From positions 122,525,682 to 122,589,681 of the forward strand of contig CM061229.1 in assembly GCA_030844895.1 (NCBI GenBank): DNA of 64,000 nucleotides, read 5' to 3'. The notes under the pieces were generated by a model. It was not told where the DNA came from. It did not search any database and was given only the letters and a program-made list of their open reading frames with translations. Source of the stretch: Ambrosia x helenae (lineage: Eukaryota; Streptophyta; Magnoliopsida; Asterales; Asteraceae). Below are positions 41,944 through 54,333 of this stretch, piece after piece. Position 1 is the first letter of the stretch; each line of letters opens with the position of its first letter. Both the position numbers and the translations under genes were made by a program.

Positions 41944-44736
41944 GGGGCTGTTTGGTAGCCTCTTAATGAGGCTCTTAACCATTCAGCGCTGAATGATTCA
42001 GCATTCAGCGCGTTTGTTTCAGCTTCTGAATGGAATGGTTAAGTCTGAATCATTAAGATTTGAGATGTTGCTTGTGACATCCGTCCCCTTTCACTCTTAT
42101 TGTTATACAACTTGTGTCCCTCTTGTATTCAAGTGCCTCCATTTAAAACCCTTGTATTTTCAAAACTCTTCATTTATAAAAGAAATCCACAAATATTGAT
42201 CTTTATCTATCTATCTATTTATTTATTTAGTCAACCTGTATAAATCCAAAATCGTGCCCGAATAAACATTCTTATTATTATTTTTTTTTACCTTTGTGAT
42301 TAAATGGGAAATTTTTAATTTTCTAAAAAGTTTAATATTTTAAAAGTAATATAATTGATTCAAAAAAAAAAAAAAATAGAACATAAATAAGAATCAAAAT
42401 GTTGTTAAAAAAAACACACAAATCCTAGTTACCAACATTAAAAATAATTCAAAAATCCTTAATGACAATTTACAATCGCCTAAAATTATAGATAAATGCC
42501 ATATCAACATCAATTTATTTAAGATCATAAACTTATTAGAATGAAATCAATAAAGGAAAGGAGCTATTTAAGAGTTGACATCAACATTTATCAACCCTAT
42601 TAATCCGCTAAACTCCAATCGCTTTGGCAATTACCAATTTGCATTCAATCTTGGCCTAAAGCAAAGATGTTTCCAAATCTGAGAGCGTGTCGGTGGCCCT
42701 ATAAAACCGAATCCTTGCGACATTGTAACATAACCATCTCCAACATCTCTTGATCACTGACCATCACCACCTCACCAAACTCCTATCGGACATAAGGTTA
42801 TGGCCGCCATAAGGCTACGGTTACCTGCAAACGACAAATAACATTGTCTCAACGAGCAACTTCCGACTATTTGAAACACCACCCTAAGTCGCCACCGCTT
42901 ATGAGTCTACGTCGAAAGTAGCAACTACTGTTATGCCTAGATTCGTTATCTTCGAAGAGGTAATAAGTTAGTTCTTTGATTAATCACTTGTGTTCAATGT
43001 CGATAAAGGTAATATGTTGTAGGTTGAATAATTAACATTCAACGAAAATATATACACACACTCAAATATTTAAGATAAATATTAATCATTTTTGTATCAA
43101 TTCATGTTTCCTAATCCGTCACCTTACGCCAAATGGTATTGACGAGTTTTAAGATAAACACTCAAATATTTATATGGAGTGTTTAATATGAAAAAGAGTG
43201 CAACATTTAGTTGTTCAACATGTTGCTCTCATTATTTGAAATAATTCATTTTAAGCATTCCATTCACGCAAACCTTGTAGTTGGATTATAAAAATTAGTA
43301 TAGCCAATATTTTATTTTAACTGAAACTCGTTTGCGTTTATAACATTACTATAACACTTATATCAGGGTAAAAACATTTTTAGCAAGTCATGACTTTTAC
43401 GTAGCAAGACAAAAAAAATATTATATATGTATTATTAATCATCTTTTATGGTTTTAGCTATTATGCATACGGTACTTTAATATTTAAATGTTGGCGTCTT
43501 TAGGAAATACTCTATCTTAAATAAAAAAAAATCATGGTTTATAATTTAAGATTTTTATTCAATTAATAAATTAAAAGTTATAGTTACTTTACACGAACGC
43601 TATTACTATAGGCACTAACACATCCCTCTTAATTAGCTTATACACACTAAGACGCGTATTATTTACAATACGAGTCTAGGTAGTTGGATAAACTATCTTT
43701 ACAACCAAGAATCAAAACAAACTTATTTGCATTAGAATTTAAGGTGTCCTTTACTTGTAATAGGTCACAAGACGTTCAATTAATCCGAGTTCAGACAATG
43801 TTTACTAGTACTCTTACAGTAGTTTCAGGTGAGTATTTCCTATCCCCCTTTTGCTTTTATTCATTTTTGGGGTGTTACATGTACACTTATACAAATTACA
43901 AAATACAAGTTCACATTTTTACAATACAATTCTAGTACTATGTGCATTTGCTTACAAACGTGCTTTATGCTTAGACATTACATGTAGAATACATTTGTAC
44001 TTAGTGAAATCATTAACATTGTACAAGCCGACCTTAACATTGGATAGCGCTATTGGATTGACAACCCGCCTAGGTTGATTCTCCCCCTTTTTCATCGGAG
44101 AATCCATGGTCATTGTTAAGTTATTATCCAATTATTTGGATAAGTACACCGTCGTTCATTTAGTACATTATACAGTCACAGGATTGATTTCGCTCATTTG
44201 TATGATACATAGTTTACATAATTGCACTGTAACTTTGCATTTGAATTGTATACCATTTTTCCAACTTACTATATGTATTAAAACTAGGAATGCTCACCAA
44301 CATTTCATATGTTGACAAAACCTATTTTGTACATGTTTCAGGTGCAGTTTGATCTTAGTTCCATAGCATTGGATTTTAGTGCTTGCTTTTAATAAGTTAT
44401 TTCAAATTTCATGTTTCGTTCAGACTTTGTATTTTTCCCATTTAATCTATGTAAGACAATTTAAATTATTCAATAATATATTTACATTTTAGTACCATGT
44501 GCTTTTGAACAATCGTGACTACGTGACACCTCAATGATTCCGCCATCGGTTGGGGTGTTACATTGTTGAACCATTAAGCACTGAACTATTAAGCATTGAA
44601 CTGAGCTGAACCTTAATGAGGCTCTCCTACTAATGTGGGACAAGAAAACTAACCATTAAGAGGTCCAACTTAATGATTCAGCGCTTAACCATTCAAACCT
44701 CTTAATGATTCAACACTTAATCAACCAAACAGCCCC
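41944..44736. mobile_element. PIF/Harbinger-type MITE, about 300 bp, split by a solo LTR
   Basis: The ends GGGGCTGTTTGGTAGCC and (reverse complement of the right end) GGGGCTGTTTGGTTGATT are inverted repeats. They are flanked by TTA (41941-41943 and 44737-44739), the PIF/Tourist target. The interior has cttaatgattcagcgctt words in both directions. The 2.5-kb solo LTR at 42073-44562 lies inside it. Confidence 0.85.
42073..44562 (-). mobile_element. Solo LTR, 2,490 bp, reverse copy of the 17082 family
   Basis: Read on the minus strand it begins TGTAACACCCCAACCGATGG like the LTR at 17082 and stays similar (gtgtcacgta, gattgttca, catggta) through the first 70 bases. It ends GATGTCACA. The flanks TTGCT (42068-42072) and TTGTT (44563-44567) are a 5-bp duplication with one mismatch. 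The many short frames inside are not genes. Confidence 0.8.
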
Positions 44737-44739
44737 TTA

Positions 44740-45115
44740 ATCCTTCTCACAACTTTTGCCGGTAGTTGTACTACAGGTCGGAACAGAGGTGATCGTGGTT
44801 TTGTTGCTGGACTTAGGTCTGCAAGAACGTGGTCAGAAACAGAGAGGGTCGATGGAAACAAGTTTGGGTCGTGGGTTTTTGGATTTTTAAACAGATGTGT
44901 TCTTTTATATTTCTATTATTATTATTATTATTATTATTTGTTTATTCATTTGAATGTGTAAAATATCATATAAATTTTTATTTCTTGTCCTTTTGTGCAT
45001 TAAATCAATAGAATAGTTATTTAATTGTTGTATTAAATTTTTCTTGCAACTTAATAAAATTATAATTTTGCCCATCCAACACCCATTGTATAGTAGTACA
45101 GATATATAATATAAT
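44740..45115. other. Intergenic, with a (TTA)n run
   Basis: A short (TTA)n run lies at about 44915-44938. Otherwise featureless. Confidence 0.45.
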
Positions 45116-45130
45116 AATTGGGGTGAAGAC

Positions 45131-45253
45131 CAATGGGGTGGTGGTCCATTGGCAAAGGCAAATGTAAAGGCTTTAAAACACTTGGACTGTGGGAGGTCTT
45201 GGGTTCTAGTCCCAATGACCACAGGATTAAAAAAGAAATTAACCTTTAAAAAA
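45131..45253 (+). mobile_element. tRNA-derived SINE
   Basis: Box B-like GGTTCTAGTCCC at about 45205 and an A-box-like tggcaaaggcaa about 45 bases before it form a pol III promoter. The 3' end is an A-rich tail. A 15-bp target duplication, AATTGGGGTGAAGAC / AATTGGGGTAAAGAC, flanks it (45116-45130 and 45254-45268) with one mismatch. Confidence 0.8.
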
Positions 45254-45268
45254 AATTGGGGTAAAGAC

Positions 45269-45996
45269 ACATGACACTTGGTGAGGCTAATTATTTTTAC
45301 GTTTGTCTCTTATTTCACGTTTGTCTCTTATTTATTTTCTTAACTAATTATTTTTATATTTCCATTTATTAAAAACCATTTAATATTTTATATTTGATTA
45401 AAAAAAACTACATCTTCAAGACCACCGCATCAATCACGCCCTACAATAATTGTTTCTGTCTTTGCACTTCATCCAAACATGCATTATCTCTTTAATATAC
45501 ATTTTCATTCTTATTAATATGATTAAAAATTTTGTTTTCCCATTTATAGTAAACTAATTTCTATGTTAAATCATAACATATATTTTGTCTTAATTTTATA
45601 TTTCTCTATCCCGGAATATAACCTAGTTAAAGTATGAAAGAACTATAGAATAATAAGATTAAATTTCTAAGAAAGTTATTGATAACAAGTGATTTATATA
45701 GAGAAAGATATGAAGTGTGTAACCAACAAAATCCACCAAGTCATCATTTGTTGAAACATAAACATATCCTAGATAGATACCTTCATGAAATAAAAAAAAA
45801 AAAACTCTACCATCAAGAAAAGTATTCTTCTCCAACACATTTTCAATATCCAAAACCAAAGTTTACTCACGTACAAAACCTTGCTTCAACCTCATCCTCG
45901 TCTTCATGAATCCTTCAAATAAACACTCAAATTCGTGATTAATTTGCATTCATCAATCACAAATTTATAGTTGTAATTATTAATCTTAAATCATAT
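45269..45996. other. Upstream region of the remorin gene
   Basis: AT-rich. A weak Helitron-like end (cccggaatataacctagt) is at 45610-45627. The stretch after about 45680 is probably promoter and leader of the remorin gene; the open frame at 45679-45909 has no known family. Confidence 0.35.
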
Positions 45997-48233
45997 ATGG
46001 AGAATAAGCTCAAGCAAACGAGGTGAGATCATTAATATAACTTTGAGTTGTTGCATGATCATATGTAAACTAACAGTTTGTGTTAGGGTCAAATTTTCGG
46101 GCTTGGATGAGTACGAAGGCGAAACTTCACACGTTCGAGACCGAAAATTAACATCTCAAAGGACTCGATCGTTTAATGGAGGTAATTCAGTTTCACCACA
46201 AAAAATGGACACTATTAAACAAGAAAACATGAAAATTTCACATTTTGTCACATTATATCTTGCGTCTGTTAGAAAACTGGGCATTTGCGACCGCATTTTG
46301 GTCATAAAGTTTTGTGATCGTTTAAATTATCATTTTTTTTTTTCATTTTTCAATTGTTTTTCGACGAAAATTGACCAAATTCAATTTTTTTATTTTTTCA
46401 ATTATCTGCAACCGCTATTTATATTTAACTTTAATTGGTTACCTTTAAATTTTTGCGGCAAATTATGAGCGGACTGTCTGTCGCTAACTTTGCGACCGTT
46501 AAGATTCCAATCGCTAATTTTTTAACTATTTTTTTGTTTGTTTGTTTGTTTTTGTAGATGGTAGAAGAGTTCAAAACTGGTATAGAGGGCAGTCGTCTCG
46601 TGAACTGTCATATGATTATGATTCGGACTACATGGAGAGTGACGAGTTCCGGACAGCAGTTGCAGCAGCTGCATATGCCGTGGATTCAATTGAAGAACAA
46701 AGAAGAGCAACACGAAGACGTGATAGCAACTTTAGTAAGCCCAAGTCAAAACAAGAAGATGGCGCGGTTTCTATGACAAAAAAAATTAGAGAAAGAATCC
46801 CTTCTTCTTCTTCTTCTGCTGCTGCAGCAAGAAACAAGATGAAGAATACGGAAGATCATAATGTTCCCATATCAACCCCAAGTTTCCTCTCCAGGAAATT
46901 CTCAGGTGCAACAGTCTTGAGTACCACCATGACTCACATATGTTGTGAACATATAGGTTTGGTTATATTTCATTATACTCATTAATTACTTTCTAATTTG
47001 GGTTATAGAATTACAAGAAAAGCTGCCTCAAAGGGCTAGTTCTTCAGCAAACACAGAACACAAACCCGGAGTTGGCTTGGCAAGCGGTAGCAGTGACGTA
47101 AAGCCGACCAGTCTACCCACACCGCCACCAACCAACGTCAATGCAAAGCGTCCACAACTTAGTCCGTATGACATACAGGCGGAAGTTTGGGAGAAAACTG
47201 AGTTGGAAAAAATCAAAGAACGGTATACGCATAGTTCTAAGAGCATTCACAACCCATCTACCGTAAATTAGATAGTCAAACTTTTATAGAATTTAATTTA
47301 GAAGAAATTGATAATAACACAAAATTGTAAATAGATAGGATTGTAAATGGAAGAAGGAGAATAGAAGAATAGTAAAAGAATATGGAGATAGATATAGCTA
47401 TAGAACGTGGGAGGTTTTCTAGACAAGGGTGGTCGCGGTAGTCCCGGCTATGTTGCCGAGCTCCCACCAACCCCACCTTGCCACGTCAAAAATACAGAAA
47501 AAATCATCAAAAACAATGGTAGCCGATAGGTTAGGTGTAGCGGTGAAGCTTTTGACCATAGCTGATCAGGGGTTGGCGGTGGTGTAGCCGTTCAGCTATG
47601 GCAGCCGAACCACACTAGCTGACGAGTGCCCCGTCCACCCTAATAACAAAATTTAGAGGAAAAAAGTGTTTTTTTTTTTTTTAATTAAATTATAGTGATA
47701 AAAGATGATGGATGGGACGTGAATGGTATAAACTACAAAGTTTTAGTAATATTGTTTTGTGACTGATGGTTATCTTGCGACCATATCTTATGCGGTCGCT
47801 AGTTTTGCGACAGTTTTCTGTCGGAAACTTTGGTCACAATGGCAAGTTTCGCAACGTAGCTTTATCTTATTATGTGACAATATCAGGTACGACAAGTTGA
47901 ATGCTAAAATACTTGAATGGGAGAACGAAAAGAAAGCGAAAGCAAGGAAGAAGCTGTCAAAAAACAAGGTCTTGATCATGTTTTTTTTGCAGAAATTGTA
48001 CATAGAAATGAGAAATAAATGATTGGAGATTGTTGCAGGATGAGCCGGAGAGGAAACGAGCTCGAGCTCTGCAAAGTTACAAGAATGATATAGAAATGAT
48101 TGAACAGATTGCGGAAACAGCGAGATCACAAGCTGAGGATAACCGAAGGAAGGATGTGATCAAGATTAAGAAGAAGGCCGATACGATTAGATTAACCGGA
48201 AAAATTCCATCCAAAACATGTTTATGCTTTTAG
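45997..48233 (+). CDS. Remorin family protein
   Basis: Remorins are plant plasma-membrane proteins that mark lipid nanodomains and act in signalling, plasmodesmata and microbe responses. Six exons join in phase: 45997-46022, 46087-46181, 46558-46905, 47009-47222, 47887-47968 and 48039-48233, giving 319 residues. The N-terminal part is basic and Ser-rich (FSGLDEYEGETSHVRD, ELSYDYDSDYMESDEF, a Ser/Ala run, then a Pro-rich TPPPTN). The Remorin_C coiled coil starts at AEVWEKTELEKIKERYDKLN (about residue 215) and runs through ILEWENEKKAKARKKL, SYKNDIEMIEQIAETARSQA and IRLTGKIPSKTCLCF at the end. The final Cys residues are the usual S-acylated membrane anchor. There is no signal peptide or helix. 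The long N-terminal region and exon count fit the plant-specific long remorin groups; At1g13920 is the likely relative, from memory. Confidence 0.93.
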
Positions 48234-49691
48234 TTCTCGACTAAAATGATCCATGAGATCGATCTTCTCATGATCAACAACATCATGTCTATTTGTGAAT
48301 GTGTGTAGTTAATAATGATGTATAATTTAATGTAAAGGAAAATTAGATTGGTGGTTTTTTTTTAACGGCTAACAAAACATCATAAACAAACTAGCAAGGT
48401 GCTAGCAAAGAAAGTCCGGGATACAATGTCCGAAACTACAAATTATATTTGGTTAATCCGTCGATAGTTACTAACAAATTATATTTCCCGACGGATGATG
48501 AGTGACAAATTAAATTTTATTATCCCCGACGTCCATTTTCACCCTTCCAATGAATAAATCCGTTGTTGAAAGCTCTTCATTTTTGTAGTGAGCTGGTGTT
48601 CGTAGTTGAATGGGTTCGACTACTGGGTTAGCAATATGACTCATATAGAGGTGCACAAAAGTTGGTTTGGTTCCCAAACCAGCTTTTGAACCCAAACAAA
48701 ACCTAGTATGGACCTGAACCAAACCATAGGGTTAAAATCTGCTTGTAACCCTACACTTGAAAATCGGTTTGGTCGGAAACCGTTTTTTGACAAATGTTGA
48801 CCCAACCTGACCCGGTTTCAACACGGCCTATTTGGCCCAAATCCCAATTAATGCAACTCTACATACATGGGGCATGGAAGATGTGGCCAAGGTCGACTAC
48901 TCGACCGCCGCTAGTCTCCTGGCTCTCCCAGATGCCCGGAAACCCGACTTCCACCTGTCCAAAGACACAACAGTGGAATAATTGGTAAAACTCCACCTCT
49001 CATCCGAGTCGAACAGACGCAACCCGTATTCGCTCTTCATCTGGATGCCACGAGGGTGGGGGCGAAAAAACGATAGTTGAATTCGGTATTCAGATGTTTA
49101 ACTCCATCCACGTGGCATCAATCGATTGATTAGTGGAACCCTAAATCGACATTAACTACATATTCCATACTTCCATTCTATTGATTTTTCATCGATTGAT
49201 TGAATTGTTATTTGATTGTTTAAATTTTATTTCAGGAACACTATATCTATATATGATTATACATGTATAGTATAGTTTTAATAATATACAATTTATTTAA
49301 ATTCTTTACCATTTCATTAATTATTGTGGCTGATTCAAAAAGCAAATCATTTGTTTATGTTTATATATATACTGCTATATATCATTTGTATATATATACA
49401 AGCATTAGATTCAAAATCACATATATAAAACTTACAGTTATTGAGAGCATACCTCAAATTGTGAAAGTTTAATAAATATAAAACAGAATTAAGAAAATTA
49501 TTGATTGTTAAAAACTTTATTAGTTAATATTATTTTTGCCTTGAGTGGGCATATTTATTTTTCCTCTACATATGATTCTCCTTGAAGCATGGAATAACAT
49601 GCATCTGAAAATTAATTTCCTTGTAACAAATTCCATACTGAGGTTAAAAAAAGTGATTTTATCATGACACCTATGCATCAACCTCTTAAGT
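48234..49691. other. Intergenic between remorin and NRP genes
   Basis: Contains ccaaaccagctttt / aaaaccgattt-like words (48650-48800) suggestive of a decayed MITE, and (TATA)-rich stretches at 49240-49420. No gene with a recognisable family. Confidence 0.4.
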
Positions 49692-50033
49692 TTATTTGCC
49701 ATCATTATCTATAGGAGCAGTGGTGCTAGTTGTGGTGGTGGTTTCTGTGGTCTGGTTGCCAGAAGCGTCGGTTTTGGTGACCGTGGTTGTGTGGGTTGTT
49801 TCATATTTATGAAGATAATCCCCTGCTTGGTCCATAAACTTCCCCAACCCTTGCGTTTCATCTATGACTCCATAAGCTGCTGCGGCGTCAAGAACGTCTG
49901 CAGCTGCACCAGCTATCTTGCCCATGTCAGTCTCTTGGCCTGTGACCGCTTCGGACATTACCTTGGCGCTAGCCATAAGTTCAGAATTGGATGGTTTAGG
50001 GCTGTTCTTGTTATTGTCTCCCTCTTTGTCCAT
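49692..50033 (-). CDS. Nodulin-related protein (NRP1/2-like)
   Basis: A single exon of 113 residues starting MDKEGDNNKNSPKPSNSELM. The conserved core is ELMASAKVMSEAVTG, GKIAGAAADVLDAAAAYG and GLGKFMDQAGDYLHKYET, which I know from Arabidopsis NRP1 (At2g03440) and relatives. The tail is Thr-rich (TTETTTTTSTT). NRP1 is heat- and ABA-related and small; its biochemical role is unknown to me. No signal peptide or membrane segment. A TATAAAG about 30 bases before the start codon on the minus strand (50064-50070) is too close to be clearly the promoter TATA. Confidence 0.85.
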   Translation of the reverse strand: MDKEGDNNKNSPKPSNSELMASAKVMSEAVTGQETDMGKIAGAAADVLDAAAAYGVIDETQGLGKFMDQAGDYLHKYETTHTTTVTKTDASGNQTTETTTTTSTTAPIDNDGK

Positions 50034-51514
50034 ATTTTAAGGATTGTGATTTGTGACAAAACCTTTATAAAAAAACTGAAGATGGATAAAAATAATGGGT
50101 GTATGGAAGTGTTTGACCTTTTGTTAAAATAAGGGAATGGACAATATTTTAGAGAAAATGAATGGTGATTGTATATTTTTTTTAACCAAAAATGGAACTT
50201 GTCCATGAAACTCTCGGGATTAAAGGAGAAGTGTGAATATATTCTAGAATTTGGATATAAATTGATTAAATTTCTTAGTTATTGTATCTTTTTGAACAGC
50301 AAATGAACTATACAAGCCCAGCCATCCGAATAAATTCATTGGCCAAAGGCCAATAACGCCCTGCGAACACAAACACGTTGGTGACCCGGCCCGCCACACC
50401 ATGTGAGACTCCAACCCATGACTTTCACATTGGAAGATCATGAGTGCCTCCTCCCAAACCAATTGGTCTTAATATTTCAACAACTATTTTTTAATAGCTT
50501 AAATTACGAATCATTGACATCAAGAGGAATAACACCTTAACTCTAATGGCTTGTCGTTCTAGCAAGTAAGAAGATCAACTAACCAACACTTTGTCTTCTA
50601 TGTTTCATTAACCATAAAAAACTAAACGTTCACCGAGAAATAATATTTATACTAGACACTAACAACTTTAGAGATAAAAACCAACAAGTGGAAAATTATA
50701 AAATAAACTTTTAAACTACAAATCAGAATGGATAAACGGCTTAACAAAAAAAAAATTGCTCGGTTCTATCTAAATAGACATATATACACTTGCATATGTT
50801 ACATCTTTTAACCTAATTGATTAATTGATGCTGGGTAATTTTGGTTTCATCAAACTTTTTTTAATCAACTACAAATATAATTGAGAACAAAGAGATGTCA
50901 TAATAAGTTTCTTTGCGAGTTAGAATGAGTAGAGCGCACGCTTGTTCGAGACTAATCTAGTTTTTTTGAAGTGAAGAACAACGGTCAAGAGGTAACGGGT
51001 AACCCCCCTTTGTTGGGTCAAAAGGCAAAACTTATAGGGAAGTCCAAGTGGCTAGCGAAAATTACATTACTAGTAGAAGTACATCTAGAGTTTCTTTTGG
51101 TCAACTTGATGATTAGTTATTGATCATCAATGTGGACCGATCAACGGTACCTGTGCAATTAGAAGTAACTTGTGCTAATGCTAATAAGCGACAATCAATC
51201 ATCAACAATAACCAAGTTACAACAATGCAATAAAACCAAATAACTAGTTATAACTGAGAGAATAACTTATTGATAACCGATTATCGTAACTAACTGCCAA
51301 CTATTTTAACCTTCAATTCGACATTTTTTCCATTATCAATTGTGTCGTTTCAACAAAATGTTGTGATGGTTCGTAACGGTGTAAACGGGTTAAAGATTTT
51401 ATTCAATAAAAGTTTTAGAAATTACAATTTGAGCCCTTTCTTCCTGTACAAGCTTCCTTCCCACCAAAAACCCTGCACCACACCACACCACCGATTCCGA
51501 TACTGCCTACACAA
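50034..51514. other. Divergent intergenic region (NRP and PSMD10)
   Basis: The two genes point away from each other, so this 1.5-kb stretch holds both promoters. I see no gene; the frames on either strand lack family features. An inserted piece at about 50280-50460 (gggactccaacccatgac style) may be a decayed repeat. Confidence 0.4.
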
Positions 51515-54333
51515 ATGGAGATCGATCCACCAAACTCAACCCCTGAAACTGTAACCATCAAGGACGACGATCTCTTCAAAGCCGCCGAAAACGGCGACGT
51601 TTCGTATTTCAATGCCCTATCTCAGCCACAGTTACTCCATTCTCTCACTCTTCGTAACGAAGATGGCCGATCACTACTCCATGTTGCCGTTTCTTCAGGC
51701 CGCACAGAGGTACTATTTCTTCCTCTTACATAATTTGTTTTACTTTGTAGTTTGCTGTTTACGATGAAGTTGCATGAATATGTAGGAAATTGAACGAATT
51801 AGCCTCTTTATTCTAGAAATTGAAGGATGTATTTGCATTATGAGGTGTTTAATTGGCAGTTGAGCTGTTTATTGACTGAGTATTTGGATTTTTTAGGTTT
51901 TAAGTTGAACTAATTAGGGTTTTAGGATGAATGTGGTATAATATATGAGTTTCTTCGTATTCTTATGTTAATTAATGAAACTGAAATGAATGGTTGTAAA
52001 AATCACTAGCGATTTATCCGGAATAATTGGGATCATTCAGACTGGGATTTTTTTATGTAATTTTCAGTTTTATGTGGAAGTACACACATTTTTATAGGTA
52101 AATATTTTAACTAGACAGGTTTTAATCCCTCCTCGGCTCATTCTTTTAAGTATAATCTACATGGTTTGGTTGGAAACTGGCCGGAATTTATACGTTTTTG
52201 GCCAGGATAGCCAATTAATGGAACAATTAACAAAAAATTATTTGGTGACCGGCCGACTTGCGGTTAATCGCTGACTAGTCCGGATCTTTACAATGCTTTT
52301 GAAATGAAAGGATTGGATAAATGTATTTTAGGGTTATGCTGCTGTAGTTTGCTATGTAGCTGTATTTTGTAGTGGTGATTGATGAACCAGTGAGACGGTG
52401 AAAGTGTGAAAGTCTTAAACTTTGAATTAAGGTGCAGGATGTTGTGAAGGAAGTTTTATAATTATTGTGGAACATTGGTTTTGTTGAATTAGGTGGTGAA
52501 GATACTTTCAGGTTTTGATCAATCAGTTAGTGTGATTAACAGTTCTGATGAAGAAGGTTGGGCACCGTTGCATTCTGCTGCAAGCAGTGGAAATGTTGAG
52601 ATTGTCAAGGTTTTGTTGGACAGAGGTTGGATTGCTGCTTTACCCTGACTTATGTAATACGATTTTTGGCTCCATTTCTAACTCAGTGATAGATGTTTAT
52701 AACTGTAGTCAAAGTAAATGCACCTTATTACATTGGTTGATTCAAAGTGTTTTTTTTGCTCTGTTGAGGAACGTTTACGTGATTACACACACAAAAAAGG
52801 TCTCTTTTAGTTACAAACGCGTTTAAAGTTTGTTCTTTGATGCCTCAAAAGTAAAAACATAGCTGTGTGGTTTAAATATTAGATAGGTGTTTTCATAGAA
52901 TTCAAACAAATGAAGAGTATAATTTTGAGTTGGTGTTTAAAGTGCGATATGACTTCTATTAGGTTCTAGCATTATTTAGGAAGATAAGAAAAGCAGACTG
53001 CTTCGGCTGCATATCTCTTTGTTGTGTGTTTGCATCTTTTGAAAAGAACACAAAGTAAATATAGCGTATTCTTTGCCTAAGTCAGTGAACAACCAATTAG
53101 CTATTCAAGTTTTCCTCTCTAGTGTTTAGCTTTTTATCACCTCTGGATTCTTTCTTTTCCAGTGTATTTGATCTTTTAAGCTATATGTTTTTTTTTTTTT
53201 TCAATTAGTCACATTTCTTATCTATCATCTGCGATTCTGATTTCTGCGAAAAGAATAAGATTTTGACAAACTAGCATTTAGCTTTTATCACGTCTGGATT
53301 CTGTCTTTTCCAGTGTATTTCATCTTTTGAGTCATGTGCTTTTTTAGTTAGTCACATTCGCTAAAAGAATAAGATTTCGACAAACAGGGGCAGATATAAA
53401 TTTGAAAATAACGGTGGCAGAACTGCTCTTCACTATGCTGCCAGCAAGGGTTGGGTGAAACTAGCTGAAATTTTGCTTTCTAAAGGAGCAAAGGTCAATT
53501 CAAAGGACAAGGTTTGTAACTTCAACTTTGGATAGTTCCGCTTTGGACTTTAAAACAATGAACTTTATTTTCTTATTGGTTTCTTATCTTTTGATGTTCA
53601 CCGGTATAGGTTGGGAGCACACCGTTGCACCGTGCAGCAAGTACTGGGAACTCAGAATTGTGTGAACTTTTGATCGAGGAAGGTGCAGATATAGATGCTG
53701 TTGATAGAGCAGGAGAAACTCCCATTATGGCAGCAGTAATATGCTATAACAAAGATGTACATGCAGAACTTATTTAGTGTATTTGACTATTTGTGTGCAT
53801 TTATATAATAAACATAAAAATCAGATACTTCCATTAGACAGGAGGGAGTGGGGCTGGAAGGAGGGCGGGATGGCTGAGGTGGAGGCGGGAACACCGCCCC
53901 CTTGGGGCGGGAAGGAGGCGGTGGGAGGAGTAGGCGGGGAGGGAAGAGTGGATGTGAGGTGGCGATTTCTGATTGGCTGATTTTATTTATATATTTATTT
54001 TTTTAACTTTAACACAATATAATATTATTCCCTTCCCCCGTCTTCCCCCCCTTCCACTCCCCACAACCCCCCCCCCCCCCCTCCCACATGGGTCCCACAA
54101 GTGCCACATGGCGCTTCACCCCCCTCTTTCCCGCCCCTCCACTCCCTGTAGTCTTAATGGTTTTAACCTTTTGTATATGTTTGGTGACACTGATACAGGT
54201 AGCTCTTCTACTAATCAGACATGGTGCAGATGTTGATATAGAAGACAAGGAAGGATACACTGTGCTTGGTAGAGCATCTGATGAATTTAGACCGGTACTC
54301 ATAGATGCTGCAAAGGCCATGCTTGAAGGATGA
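51515..54333 (+). CDS. PSMD10: 26S proteasome assembly subunit PSMD10/gankyrin, ankyrin repeats (one-base deletion)
   Basis: The protein is an ankyrin-repeat chaperone that helps assemble the proteasome base. Five exons: 51515-51709, 52493-52625, 53388-53511, 53610-53756 and 54199-54333. They encode MEIDPPNSTPETVTIKDDDL; EEGWAPLHSAASSGNVEIVK; GADINLK and then RTALHYAASKGWVKLAEILL; VGSTPLHRAASTGNSELCEL; and VALLLIRHGADVDIEDKEGY to the end AKAMLEG. Ankyrin TPLHxAA cores occur in each exon. The total would be about 244 residues, the normal plant size (Arabidopsis At2g03430, about 240). In exon 3 the A run at 53405-53408 is one short, so the frame slips between INLK and the following Gly-Gly-Arg. 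All splice sites are sound, so this is either a recent null or a consensus error. Confidence 0.92.
53825..54150. mobile_element. GC-rich inverted-repeat insertion in PSMD10 intron 4
   Basis: The left part (acaggagggagtggggc) and the right part (reverse complement acagggagtggaggggc) are inverted copies. Inside is a run of about 15 C at 54067-54081. The base composition is unlike the AT-rich introns around it. I could not fix the target duplication. Confidence 0.5.

Noticed and set aside
44905..45270. 121-codon minus-strand frame
   Set aside because: Crosses the SINE and a (TTA)n run; no family.
45610..45627. Helitron-like 3' end (cccggaatataacctagt)
   Set aside because: The hairpin is weak and no 5' end was found, so I did not call an element.
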